The notes: generated from the letters alone by a model not told the origin. A stretch of 64,000 nt of DNA from Azophilus sp965221755 (GCA_965221755.1 OZ244921.1:2418001-2482000), one strand, 5' to 3'; positions 1-8,952 are shown, counted from the first letter of the stretch. Translations and numbers: made by a program.

Positions 1-2
1 AT

Positions 3-527
3 TGCCAGCTCACCGGCGCCTTGGTCACCCACTACCATCCCGACCACATCGGCGGTTCGTTCGCCCGCAACCAGATCGAGGGCTTGGCCGAGCTGATGGC
101 CAAAAGCCCCGTCAAGGCCTACGCGCACCGCGCGGAAGCGGACGGCGTGAAGAAGGTCACGGGGCTTTCGGGCAGCGACGTCGCGGCAGTGGATTCCGGC
201 GACGTGCTCAAGGTCGGCGAGGTGGAGGTGGAGTTTCTGCACACGCCGGGCCACACCCCGGGTTCGCAGTGCTTCCGCATCCGCAACACGCTCGTCTCCG
301 GCGACACCCTGTTCATCAACGGCTGCGGGCGGGTGGACCTGCCCGGCTCCAATGCCGAGGACATGTACCGCAGCCTGCGGAAGCTCAAGGCCCTGCCGGA
401 CGACACGCTGCTGCTGCCGGGCCACAACTACGGCCACGTCCCCAGTGCCACCATGGGCGAAACCCGGCGCCAGAACGCCTACCTTGCGGTCAAGGACATG
501 GCGACCTGGCGGATGTTCATGGGCTAG
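3..527 (+). CDS. MBL-fold metallohydrolase (glyoxalase II/ETHE1-like), 5' partial
   Basis: The gene runs in from the left edge, so its N-terminus is missing. The visible 174 residues carry the metal-binding H-x-H-x-D-H motif as HYHPDH, then GHTPGSQCF, the SGDTLF strand with the bridging Asp, and a final LLLPGHNYG histidine loop. This order is that of the metallo-beta-lactamase fold with a dinuclear or mononuclear metal site. The GCGRVDLPG segment after the Asp resembles persulfide dioxygenase and hydroxyacylglutathione hydrolase relatives. These are known to hydrolyse thioesters or oxidise persulfides in the cytoplasm. The exact substrate cannot be read from the fragment. Family call is firm, subfamily is inference. 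Confidence 0.8.
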   Translation, partial: CQLTGALVTHYHPDHIGGSFARNQIEGLAELMAKSPVKAYAHRAEADGVKKVTGLSGSDVAAVDSGDVLKVGEVEVEFLHTPGHTPGSQCFRIRNTLVSGDTLFINGCGRVDLPGSNAEDMYRSLRKLKALPDDTLLLPGHNYGHVPSATMGETRRQNAYLAVKDMATWRMFMG

Positions 528-542
528 CCTTGGATTGTCGTC

Positions 543-1813
543 ATGGAAGCGAAACGCACGTTGCCGATCGGCATCCAAACCTTTCGCGAGATTCGGGAGC
601 AGGGATGCTACTACGCCGATAAATCCGCCCACGCCCTGCGCTTGGTGGACGACGCCAAGCATTTCCTCCTCTCCCGCCCGCGGCGGTTCGGCAAGAGCCT
701 GTTCCTGGACATGCTCAAGGAGCTCTTTCGTTCCTGACCGGGGTGAGCAAGTTCTCCAAGGTGAGCTTGTTCTCGGGCCTGAACAATCTGCTGGACATCA
801 GCCTTGATCCGCGCTACTCGACCATTTGCGGCTACACCCAGGAGGATTTGGAAACCGTGTTTGCGCCGGAGCTCGTCGGATTGGATGCGGCTGCGATTCG
901 GGAATGGTACAACGGCTACTCCTGGTCAGGCGCGGACAAGGTTTACAACCCGTTCGACGTTCTGCTGCTCTTCAAGCGGCGCACGTTTGACGCCCATTGG
1001 TTCGAGACCGGCACGCCCTCGTTTTTGGTCAAGACGCTGCTCGAACAGGGTGTGGGCGCCGCAAACCTCGAAGGCCTGCGCGGCACCAATGCGTTGCTGT
1101 CGTCGTTTGACGTGGATGACATCGCGTTGGAGGCGCTGCTTTTTCAAACCGGCTGCCTCACCATAGCCGAGGTGGAGGACCGCGATGGCCAGCCCCTCTT
1201 CCGGCTGGGCTACCCGAACCGGGAAGTGCGGCAGAGCCTCAACGACAGTTTGCTCAAAGCCATGCTGCCCGCTGCCGCGCATCGGCTGGTCGCCGCCGCC
1301 CCCCTGCGCCGCCTGTTGCAGGCCGAGGACTTCAACGGCTTGGAGGCCCTGCTGCGGACGCTGCTGTCAGGCATTCCCTACAATTGGCACGTCAACAACA
1401 ACATGGCTCATTTCGAGGGCTACTACGCCAGCGTGTTCTATGCCAGCTTTGCTGCGGCCGGCTTGGATGTCCGCGCCGAGGATGCCACCAGCCACGGGCG
1501 CTTGGACATGGCGGTGCGGCTCGGCGAGCGTGTTTTCCTGTTCGAGTTCAAGGTCAGCGAGGCCGTGCCCCAAGGTTCGGCGCTCGCCCAACTGAAGGCG
1601 CGCGTGTGCGGGCTCAGAAACAGTTCGGAATCTGGCCTGAGCTGCGAGCGCGGAGTTTCGCGTAGCGAAACTCCATCCGCCTCTCGCTCTCTGGGCGAGA
1701 GGCGCGGGTATGCTGACAAGTACCGGCGGGACGGCAAGCGGATCCTCTTGGTTGGCGTGGAGTTCAGCCGTGAGCGGCGCAACCTCACCGCCTTTGATGT
1801 GGAGTTGGCATGA
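543..1813 (+). pseudogene. AAA-ATPase-like / PD-(D/E)XK nuclease family gene, internally deleted
   Basis: An N-terminal piece (543-737) begins IGIQTFREIREQGCYYADKS and reaches a Walker-A-like RPRRFGKSL, typical of the predicted AAA-ATPase domain that precedes a PD-(D/E)XK nuclease domain. It stops after KELF. The next recognisable block, FLTGVSKFSKVSLFSGLNNL, starts in another frame near 733, and the rest (WYNGYSW, YNPFDVL, then the nuclease-like FEFKV block) continues to 1813. About 150-200 residues including Walker B are missing, so the gene was broken by an internal deletion plus frameshift. Near the 3' end a 102-bp repeat (1602-1705) is inserted in frame inside the nuclease domain. The stop overlaps the yacG start by ATGA. 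Family function is unknown; such genes often occur in multiple copies. Confidence 0.8.
1602..1705 (+). repeat. Dispersed palindromic repeat, long module (copy A)
   Basis: The element starts with GTGCGGGCTCA, contains TTCGGAATC, then a perfect 10-bp hairpin GGAGTTTCGC/GCGAAACTCC with loop GTA, and ends with a second hairpin built on CTCTCGC/GCGAGAG. It matches the copy at 48741-48841 on the other strand with the same layout and length. It adds 34 codons between the AQLKAR and GYADKY blocks of the host gene. The 5-mer GCGCG lies at 1600-1604 and 1702-1706 and could be a target duplication 102 bp apart, which keeps the frame. Confidence 0.8.
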
Positions 1814-2025
1814 GTGAGGAAGCCGCACGGATAGTCGCCTGTCCGAACTGCGGAAAGGCCGCCAAGTGGACCACCCGCAACCCGTTTCGCCCGTTTTGCT
1901 CCGAACGCTGCAAGCTGATCGACCTCGGTGAATGGGCCAGCGAGCGGCATGTCATTCCCGGCAGCGAGGTCGATGAGTTCATGGGCAGCGACTTGGAGGG
2001 GACCAAGCCGGGTTTGGCGGAGTAG
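1810..2025 (+). CDS. yacG: DNA gyrase inhibitor YacG, zinc-binding
   Basis: A 71-residue protein with the family signature CPNCGK, then FRPFCSERCKLIDLGEW and IP. The four cysteines (two CxxC-type pairs) form a structural zinc finger. Known YacG proteins bind the GyrB C-terminal domain and block DNA binding by gyrase in the cytoplasm. Length and motif spacing are normal, so the gene looks intact. The ATG overlaps the stop of the decayed gene upstream (ATGA), which suggests past translational coupling. In many proteobacteria yacG sits with coaE and pilD; here those neighbours are absent. Confidence 0.93.
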   Translation: MSEEAARIVACPNCGKAAKWTTRNPFRPFCSERCKLIDLGEWASERHVIPGSEVDEFMGSDLEGTKPGLAE

Positions 2026-2106
2026 GGGAGCGCCGGACATGGAAATCCGGACCACGGCCACGCCAAACGGCAGGACGGAAGCTCGGGAAGTTGCAAGGGA
2101 GGGAAC

Positions 2107-3231
2107 ATGAACATTGAAGGCTCTTGCGACCCCCGCTTCGAGCGGGTGCGCGATGCGTTTGAACGAAACTTCACCGAACGCGGGGATGTGGGCGCCAGCT
2201 TCGCGGCCACCCTGGAGGGCGAGTGCGTGGTGGACATCTGGGGCGGCCACCAGGACGCCGAGCGCACCCGGCCCTGGGCCGAGGACACCATTGTCAACGT
2301 GTTCTCCACAACCAAGACCATGACCTTCATCGCGGCGCTGATGCTGGCCGACCGGGGGCAGTTGAACCTCGATGCGCCGGTGGCCGACTACTGGCCGGAG
2401 TTCGCCGCCAACGGCAAGGCGGGCGTGCTGGTGAAGCACTTGCTGGCGCATTCCGCCGCGGTGCCCGGCTTCAGCCGCCACTTCTCCGCCGAGGAGCACT
2501 ACGACTGGTCCCTGGCCTGTGCCGACCTGGCGGGCCAGGCGCCTTGGTGGCCGCCGGGCAGCCGGAGCGGCTACCACGCCATCACCCAAGGCTACCTCAT
2601 CGGCGAAGTGGTGCGGCGCATCACCGGCGCATCCTTCGGCGCCTTCTTCAAGGCCGAAGTCGCGGACGTGGTGGGCGCGGATTTCCACATCGGCACCGGC
2701 ACCGGCCACTTCGACCGGATTGCGGAAATGATCCCGTTCGCGGAGCCCGCCCCGCTCCTGGAAGCGGACCCGGACACCATACCGGGCCGGGTGTTCTCCA
2801 ACATCGACGTCATTGATGCGGTCAACACCCCCGGTTGGCGCCAAGCGGAGATTCCGGCCGCCAACGGCCACGGCAACGCCCGCTCGGTGGTGCGCGCGCA
2901 AACCGCCATGGCCAACGGCGGCCGCGCCTTCGGCAAGGAGCTGCTGTCGGCCGAGGGCTGCCGAACGGCCTTCGTCGAGCAGACCGACGGCATCGATGCG
3001 GTGCTCGGCTTCCACGTCCGCTACGGCATGGGCTACTCGACGGGCAGCGATGCGATCACCATGAGCCCGAATCCAGGCATCCTGTGGTGGTGCGGGGCAG
3101 GCGGCTCCACCATCGTCATCGACGCTGACGCCCGCCTGTGCTTCTCCTACGTCATGAATCGAATGGACAACCACATATTGGGCGACCCGCGCGGCCTAAG
3201 CCTCGGCAAAGCCCTTTACGAGTGCCTTTAG
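2107..3231 (+). CDS. Serine hydrolase of the beta-lactamase/esterase family (class C-like)
   Basis: The 374-residue protein has S-T-T-K in FSTTKTMTF, matching the S-x-x-K nucleophile motif of penicillin-binding proteins, class C beta-lactamases and family VIII esterases. A Tyr-containing YHAITQGYLIGEV segment matches the second motif, and WWCGAGGS near the C-terminus matches the HTG/WGG motif region. No signal peptide is visible, so a cytoplasmic esterase or carboxylesterase is more likely than a secreted beta-lactamase. A GGGA ribosome site (AAGGGAGGGAAC) precedes the ATG. The gene is isolated on the plus strand between yacG and a decayed TonB receptor. Family is firm, substrate unknown. Confidence 0.87.
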   Translation: MNIEGSCDPRFERVRDAFERNFTERGDVGASFAATLEGECVVDIWGGHQDAERTRPWAEDTIVNVFSTTKTMTFIAALMLADRGQLNLDAPVADYWPEFAANGKAGVLVKHLLAHSAAVPGFSRHFSAEEHYDWSLACADLAGQAPWWPPGSRSGYHAITQGYLIGEVVRRITGASFGAFFKAEVADVVGADFHIGTGTGHFDRIAEMIPFAEPAPLLEADPDTIPGRVFSNIDVIDAVNTPGWRQAEIPAANGHGNARSVVRAQTAMANGGRAFGKELLSAEGCRTAFVEQTDGIDAVLGFHVRYGMGYSTGSDAITMSPNPGILWWCGAGGSTIVIDADARLCFSYVMNRMDNHILGDPRGLSLGKALYECL

Positions 3232-3492
3232 GAGACACTCTGCCCTGAGCGGCGCTACGCCGCTGGAGAACCTCTGCCCCGTTCGTTCAGCGCTTCCCTG
3301 CGCCCTCAGGGGGCGCGAAATGCTGCTCCTGCGCACGAGCCTTGGCCTTTGGGGAAGGCGCTTGCGCCCCGTGCGCCGGCGGGCCGGACAGCAAGCTCGC
3401 AACAAGCTCTGACCAGCCGATGGCTGCGTTTGGCGGTGCCTGCCCAAAGACCCTTGAGCACAGGCTGAAACAGCGGGAAGTTCCTAATTTCG
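3232..3492. other. Non-coding gap with hairpins, left junction of a decayed receptor
   Basis: I see no gene here. A perfect 7-bp hairpin with a 3-base loop lies at 3248-3264 (AGCGGCG CTA CGCCGCT), just after the upstream stop, but no T run follows it. More short GC-rich inverted repeats follow near 3300 and 3350. The right end abuts the truncated TonB receptor, whose homology starts abruptly at its LRGPQGTLFGRN plug motif, so this stretch replaces the receptor's missing 5' part. Confidence 0.5.
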
Positions 3493-5071
3493 ATGGTGCT
3501 GCGCGGCCCCCAAGGGACGCTGTTCGGGCGCAACACCATGGGCGGCGCAATCAACGTAACCGCGCGCAAGCCCGGCGATGAACTGAGCGGATCAGTCGCC
3601 CTCACGGCGGGAAACTTCGACCGCCGGGACATTCGGGCATCGCTCGACATTCCCATAAGCGAACGCCTGCGCGGCGCCTTGGCCGTGTCCGAGAAGAACC
3701 GCAACGGATTTGTGGATCGGGTTCTGGTCGGGGATGCGCTTGGCGACGACGACGAGTTTGCGCTGCGGGGCGTTTTGGTGTTCGAGCCGAGTGATTTGCT
3801 GGACTTCCAGCTCACCTTGGACCGAACCGAAATTGATGAGCGCAGTGCCGGATCCACCCTGCGCGGCTTCACGCCGGGAGCTGGCACCCTCGGCTATGCG
3901 CTGGCCACTTTTGGGGACATCGAGGCGGGCTTGGCGGATCTCGCGCAGTACGCCACGGATGGGGAGGACGACATCTCCTCCGCCACGGGCGTGTCGGGAA
4001 CCCGGCTCGATTTGGACGGGATTTCGTTTACGGGTCGCTACAGCGCCAACCATTTCGATCTGAAGTACACATTCGCGCGTCGGGAAACCACGGGCAGCTT
4101 CCATCGCGATGCGGACAACTCACCCCACGCCATAACGGAAACGCTGAATCCGGATTACGACCACGAGCAGGTCACCCACGAACTCCAGCTCACGGGCAGC
4201 GCCCTCGGCGAGCGCCTGAGCTATGTGGCGGGGTTTTACGCCTTTGACGAGGAGGGCACTGACAACGTCTATGTGCGGGTGTTTCTGCCGTCCCCGGACT
4301 TGGCGGTGGGCTTTCCCGCGGTCATCCACAACCTTGCCGATGTGGAAAACGACAGCCGGGCGGCGTACCTGCAAATGACTTGGTCGCCCGCCGAGGATGG
4401 CATGTTCTCGTTCACGGGGGGTGTTCGCCACACCGAGGACGACAAGGCGTATGAGTACAGCCAGTACATCGCGGCTGATCTGCAGGGCAATCCCCTGCCG
4501 TTCTTTCCGGGGGCAGTGACGGAAAGCGGCAGCTTCACGCCGGGTCTGCTGCCCTTGGTCGGAAATGGCAGCGGCGCCGCGAATGACAGCTTCAAGGAGA
4601 CCACGTTCAAGGTGGGGGTGGATGCGAATCTGCCCGACGGCACTCTGTTCTATTACCATTTTTCCCAAGGCTTCAAGAGCGGCGGGTTCGTGCTTCGCTA
4701 CGTCGATGCGGTGCCGCAGCCGCGAACGTTCGAGCCTGAACTGCTCGACTCCCATGAAGTGGGCGTGAAGTGGCAGGGTCTGGGTGACCGGGTGCGTTTG
4801 AACGCCGCCGCTTTCCTGGCCGATTACCAAGATGTGCAGGTGACCTTCTTCGACAGCTTGGGCGGTCCGGTTACGGCGAATTCGGGGTCGGTGGACATCG
4901 GCGGGTTGGAGATCGAGCTGACGGCGTTGCTGACCGCCAACCTGAGGCTGGACATCGGCTACGGATATCTGGATGCCGACTACGATGAGATCAACCCCAT
5001 TGCCGGTTTGTCGCTGACCATTGATGAATCGGCCCAAGGAGTACGGCGTCACCATTCGCTACAGGTTCTAG
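3493..5071 (+). pseudogene. TonB-dependent outer-membrane receptor, truncated and frameshifted
   Basis: The readable frame opens directly at the plug motif LRGPQGTLFGRNTMGGAIN, so the signal peptide, TonB box and first part of the plug (about 130 residues) are absent. The beta-barrel follows with many alternating strands and the late motif YHFSQGFKSGGF. Near the 3' end the frame reads into an odd tail after LTIDESA. In the frame one base over, PKEYGVTIRYRF and a stop at 5069-5071 form the normal aromatic-ended barrel terminus. So the gene lost its 5' end and also suffered an internal deletion with frameshift. Intact relatives import siderophores, vitamins or organic ligands. The product cannot work as a receptor. 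Confidence 0.85.
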
Positions 5072-5097
5072 TATGCTGAACGATGGATTGGGGTGAC

Positions 5098-6141
5098 ATG
5101 AGCATGAATTCAAACGACAAGAACGATGGCAAGCGCAAGGTTGCGGTTGTGCAGGCGGCTCCTGAATTCATGGATCTTGACGGCTGCGTGGCTAAAGCCG
5201 GGCGGTTGATCCAAGAGGCGGCTGCGGAAGGGGCGCAGCTGGTGGCATTCTCGGAGTGCTGGTTTCCGGGGTACCCGTGGTGGATTTGGCTTTCCCCCGT
5301 CGCCGACAACCTCAGATACTTTCAACGGTATCACGAAAACAGCCTGTCGGTGGATAGCGACGCGTTCCGTCGGTTGAGCGGCTTTGCCCGTGACTACGGA
5401 ATTCACGTCTCGGTTGGCGCCAGCGAACGCGATCACGGCTCGCTGTACATCGCGCAGTTCCTGTTTGGCCAAGCGGGTGAGCTGCTCCAGGCGCGCCGCA
5501 AGCTGAAGCCCACGCACGTCGAGCGGACGGTGTTCGGCGAGGGCGATGGCAGCCACCTTCAGGTTGTCGAAACCCGTCTCGGCAACATCGGCCAATTGTG
5601 CTGTTGGGAGCATCTGCAGCCGCTGACCAAATATGCCATGTACAGCCTGCACGAACAGGTGCACGTTGCCGCTTGGCCCTCGTTCAGCTGCTATCCCCAA
5701 GCCTATTCGCTTGGCCCGCAGGCCAACAGCGCCGCATCGCAGGTGTACGCCCTTGAGGGTCAGTGCTTCGTGCTCGCGCCCTGCGGAGTGATTTCCCCGG
5801 ACATGCATGAACTGCTCGTTGAGACGGAGCATCAAGCCTCGCTCATCAAGGTGGGCGGGGGATTTGCCCAAATTTACGCACCCGACGGCAGCCCAATGTG
5901 CAACCCGCTGCCGGAGCACCAGGAGGGCGTGCTGTTCGCTGAAATCGATCTTGGAGCCATTGCGGTGGCTAAGTCCTTCGCAGACCCGGTAGGCCATTAT
6001 TCGAGGCCGGATGTGGCGCGATTGCTGTTGAACCGCTCGCCGCAGCCGTGCGTCGAGGAGTTTTCCCCGGAATCAACGGAATTCATCGATGCCGGTGGGG
6101 AAGCGGCGCGAACGAACTCAGCCGATGCCCCTGCGGCATGA
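5098..6141 (+). CDS. Nitrilase (carbon-nitrogen hydrolase)
   Basis: This enzyme should hydrolyse an organic nitrile to carboxylic acid and ammonia in the cytoplasm. The catalytic Glu-Lys-Cys triad is complete: E53 in FSECWFPGYP, K135 in RRKLKPTHVERTVFGEGDG, and C169 in LCCWEHLQPL. Length (347 residues) is normal for true nitrilases. I favour the ATG at 5098, which has GGGGTG just upstream; an in-frame ATG at 5083 is also open. An aldoxime dehydratase begins 27 bases downstream and an AraC regulator overlaps that, so the nitrile is probably made by the neighbour. GC content is lower than in flanking genes, which suggests transfer. Substrate range is not visible. Confidence 0.93.
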   Translation: MSMNSNDKNDGKRKVAVVQAAPEFMDLDGCVAKAGRLIQEAAAEGAQLVAFSECWFPGYPWWIWLSPVADNLRYFQRYHENSLSVDSDAFRRLSGFARDYGIHVSVGASERDHGSLYIAQFLFGQAGELLQARRKLKPTHVERTVFGEGDGSHLQVVETRLGNIGQLCCWEHLQPLTKYAMYSLHEQVHVAAWPSFSCYPQAYSLGPQANSAASQVYALEGQCFVLAPCGVISPDMHELLVETEHQASLIKVGGGFAQIYAPDGSPMCNPLPEHQEGVLFAEIDLGAIAVAKSFADPVGHYSRPDVARLLLNRSPQPCVEEFSPESTEFIDAGGEAARTNSADAPAA

Positions 6142-6168
6142 TGGCGTACGCTAAGCGAGAATAGCCCG

Positions 6169-7176
6169 ATGCCCCGCAACAACATGCCCGACGGTTGGCA
6201 ACCTCCCGCACCTGCATGGCAGTCATTCTGGCGCAACCGGGCCGATCCGCTGATCGCCGGCTGCTACGGCGTTCAAGCGTCAAGCCCTGGCCCGCTCGAT
6301 GCTTGGGCGGCGTCGGCGCTGGCGGGCTCCCGCCCGTTGGCGGTGGAACGAGGCAGCTTCATCGACGGTTCGGGCGTGCTGAACCACCTCTACGTCGCCT
6401 ATTGGCGAAAGTCGCATTACGATGAATGGTGGTCGCTGGAGGCCAACTCCCGATGGTGGGCCAGCGCTGAGCGGCTGAGCGACGGCGTTGGCTATTGGCG
6501 CGAAGTGATCACCATGCCGTTTGAGCGCTTCGAGACCTTGCACTCGACGCAGTGCCCGCACGGCGTTGGCGTTTGCGCGGATGGGATGGAGGGACCGATC
6601 CTTGAACACGGCTATCCGGGCGGCATGCGGGACCGGATTCCGCTGTCGGACGATGACGACTTGCGCAATGGCGCCACCGTTGATGCCCGGCTCCCCGCCC
6701 GCATCAGTGACGGCGGACTGCGAATTGTCGTTACGCCGCCGGAGAGGATGTGCGTGATTCGATCAGGGCAGGACTGGAGCGATTGCACGCCTGAACAGAA
6801 AAAGTGGTATCTGGACAAACTGCATCCCGTGCTCTTGGACGGAATGCGCTATCTTCGTGACAACCCGCGGGAAGCCGGATGCTATTCATTGCGGTTCGTT
6901 GACCGGAGCGACGAGTCATGGGAAGCGATGGAGCAGTCTTTCGGGCTGGGGTACGCCACTGATGTGCATGCCTTTGAGGAGTGGGCGAAAAGCCACCCCA
7001 CGCATCAGGCGATATTCGACGGCTTCATGGACATGGTTGACACCTATGGTGATGGCCTGCGGCTCCGTCTCTGGCACGAAGTGACGGCATTGCCGGATCA
7101 TGGATGCGAGTTCGAGTACATCGGCTGTCATTCGCAGACCGGCCTTTTGGGCTACAGGCGAGCGAACGGAAAGTGA
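6169..7176 (+). CDS. Heme-containing aldoxime dehydratase (phenylacetaldoxime dehydratase family)
   Basis: Members of this family dehydrate aldoximes to nitriles using a ferrous heme that binds the substrate through nitrogen. The 335-residue protein keeps the family blocks GYWREVITMPFERFETLHS, GGMRDRIPL, the HPTH motif at residues 276-279 in the proximal heme-ligand region, and LWHEV with H303 at the position of the distal catalytic histidine. Similarity to the Bacillus OxdB type is recognisable along the whole length. The upstream nitrilase and the downstream AraC regulator form the classic aldoxime-nitrile gene order. Base composition is lower in GC than the surroundings. Family and reaction are confident; whether the substrate is aryl or alkyl is open. 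Confidence 0.93.
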   Translation: MPRNNMPDGWQPPAPAWQSFWRNRADPLIAGCYGVQASSPGPLDAWAASALAGSRPLAVERGSFIDGSGVLNHLYVAYWRKSHYDEWWSLEANSRWWASAERLSDGVGYWREVITMPFERFETLHSTQCPHGVGVCADGMEGPILEHGYPGGMRDRIPLSDDDDLRNGATVDARLPARISDGGLRIVVTPPERMCVIRSGQDWSDCTPEQKKWYLDKLHPVLLDGMRYLRDNPREAGCYSLRFVDRSDESWEAMEQSFGLGYATDVHAFEEWAKSHPTHQAIFDGFMDMVDTYGDGLRLRLWHEVTALPDHGCEFEYIGCHSQTGLLGYRRANGK

Positions 7177-8153
7177 CGGCGCATCTTCTCAATGGCGGCT
7201 ACGTAAAGGACGCCAGTGACTTTCAGGAACGCGACCGCCGGGAGTATTGGCGGGACATCATCTGTGACGAGTTTGTCAGGCTTGACTGTGACCGGTTGTC
7301 CAAAGACTTCCGAGGTCGGTTGTGTGGCGGAAACGCCGTTGGCGAGCTGCGATTCGCGGAAGTGCTGGCAGATCCACAACATGTTGAGCGATCGAGGCGC
7401 CAAATCGCCAAGTGTTCGGAAGCTGACTTTCTAATCAGCTTCCAGCTTGAGCGGAATGGCGTGGTCCGGCAGAACGGCCGCGAGGCGTTGCTGACGCCGG
7501 GCACGTTCGCGCTCTATGACAGCACCCAGCCGTACTCGCTTACGTTTGAGCAGCGTTTCCGCCAGCTAGTGATCCAGATGCCGAAAAACGTGCTGTCGCG
7601 GCACCTCATGAATCCTGAGAAATACACTGCCATCCCCATATCCGGGCATTCCGGCATCGGCGCGGTGCTCTCGGACTTCATCTTTTCGCTGGCGAGGGAA
7701 ATGAATGAAATGTGCGCCGTGCCTGACGAGCTGTCGGAAAACCTTGTGAACATGATTGCGATTGCCTTCAGTTCCTCGGTCATGCTCAGTCAGGTGGGCG
7801 GCCACAGGGTCGTGCGTGAGTCGCGCAAACGACGCATCCGCCAATATATCGAAAGCAACTTGTATGACCCGAATCTGTCCAACCAACAGATTGCGGATGC
7901 GCTGCACATCTCGGTCCGCTACCTGCACAAGCTGTTTGATGACGAAGCTGAGACAGTGCATGCAATGATCTTGAACAAGCGTCTTGAGCGCGCCCGTCAA
8001 TTGCTGAACGACAGCGCGTTCGGATGGCAAAGCATCGGTCGAGTCGCAATGAGCACTGGATTTGCAAGCGCAGCGCATTTTTCCAGCGCCTTCAAGAAGC
8101 GCTATGGCGTCTGTCCGAGCGACCTTCGTTGCATAGCTGCGGCGGAATCCTGA
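7173..8153 (+). CDS. AraC-family transcriptional regulator of the aldoxime/nitrile genes
   Basis: The C-terminal third holds two helix-turn-helix units typical of AraC/XylS, with LSNQQIADALHISVRYLHKL as first recognition region and the conserved GFASAAHFSSAFKKRYG as second. The N-terminal part resembles the cupin-like AraC-binding domain. I place the start at GTG 7173, which overlaps the dehydratase stop as GTGA and gives 326 residues; an earlier in-frame start at 7104 would lie inside the dehydratase gene. Such regulators are known partners of nitrilase and aldoxime dehydratase genes and usually activate them in response to the substrate. GC is low here as in the two genes before it. Confidence 0.9.
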   Translation: MTAHLLNGGYVKDASDFQERDRREYWRDIICDEFVRLDCDRLSKDFRGRLCGGNAVGELRFAEVLADPQHVERSRRQIAKCSEADFLISFQLERNGVVRQNGREALLTPGTFALYDSTQPYSLTFEQRFRQLVIQMPKNVLSRHLMNPEKYTAIPISGHSGIGAVLSDFIFSLAREMNEMCAVPDELSENLVNMIAIAFSSSVMLSQVGGHRVVRESRKRRIRQYIESNLYDPNLSNQQIADALHISVRYLHKLFDDEAETVHAMILNKRLERARQLLNDSAFGWQSIGRVAMSTGFASAAHFSSAFKKRYGVCPSDLRCIAAAES

Positions 8154-8205
8154 GAAAGTGACGTAAGCGAAGGCCTCGACGAGGATCCAATTGATTGTGG
8201 AGTGA

Positions 8206-8409
8206 ATGCAAATGGCTATGGACAAAGCGGCTTATCTCAGGATCATTGAGGAGCGCGCAGGAGAAGATGCGCTTCTTTACAAGAAGTTGTTTGAGCTGGG
8301 GCGGACTGGCGAAGGCAGGATGGCAAACGGAGGGCGGCAGTACGCAGAGGCGGTGGCTTCAATTTCAGCATTCAATCCCTCCTCTTTTTTGATAACGAGG
8401 CTGAAATAG
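8206..8409 (+). CDS. Short unrecognised reading frame, probably a gene remnant
   Basis: I do not recognise this 67-residue frame. It has a plausible start, with GGAG shortly before the ATG, and a charged beginning (DKAAYLRIIEERAGEDALLY) that looks protein-like. From about 8373 the DNA instead encodes the body of an hpaH-like hydratase in another frame, so the last dozen residues are probably out-of-frame hpaH sequence. The simplest reading is the 5' end of a different gene joined by deletion to hpaH. Function unknown. Confidence 0.35.
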   Translation: MQMAMDKAAYLRIIEERAGEDALLYKKLFELGRTGEGRMANGGRQYAEAVASISAFNPSSFLITRLK

Positions 8410-8924
8410 ACGCGTCCAAGTTCACGGACCCGCGGCTTGAGGTGGAACTTGCTTTCAAACTGAAGGCAAGTATCGTTGGCCCGACCACGCTCAACAATGT
8501 GCTCGACGCTACGGACTATGTTCAGCCAGCGTTGGAGATCATTGCCGCTCGAAGTTTTCGAGTTGATCCGCAAACCGGGCGAAAACGGACCGCGGTGGAC
8601 ACTATAGCCGACAATGCGGCCAGTGCCGGCGTCGTTCTCGGGGGGCGTCGAATCAAGCCGGACGACTTGGATTTACGTTGGGTGAGCGCCTTGCTCATTA
8701 GGAACGGCACAATCGAGGACAGTGGCGTGGCGGCTGCGGTCCTCGACCATCCGGGCAACGGGATCGTATGGCTCGCAAACCGGTTTGCGCGGCATGGGGT
8801 GGCGCTTGAGACAGGACAGACCTTTCTGGCGGGGTCATTCACGCGCCCGGCTTTCGTGGAGCCGGGTGACCGGTTTCAGGTGGACTACGGGGAACTCGGC
8901 ACGGTTTCCTGCAGATTTGGATGA
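8373..8924 (+). pseudogene. hpaH: 2-oxo-hept-3-ene-1,7-dioate hydratase (HpaH), 5'-truncated
   Basis: Homology to HpaH begins abruptly at SLLFFDNEAEIDASKF and runs through RLEVELAFKL, the metal-site DYVQPALEIIAARSF and the C-terminal FVEPGDRFQVDYGELG. Intact HpaH is about 267 residues; roughly the first 80 are missing and the frame here has only a GTG at 8442 as internal start. HpaH hydrates the enol product of homoprotocatechuate meta-cleavage before aldol cleavage. It lies just before hpaE in the same orientation, as expected for an hpa operon. Without its N-terminal domain the product is unlikely to be active, which would leave the pathway incomplete unless another copy exists. Confidence 0.82.
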
Positions 8925-8952
8925 AGCGGTCGAAAAAAGCGTTTAGCATAAA

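Noticed and set aside
3248..3264. Hairpin after the serine hydrolase as a terminator
   Set aside because: The stem is perfect but no T run follows, so I list it only as a hairpin.
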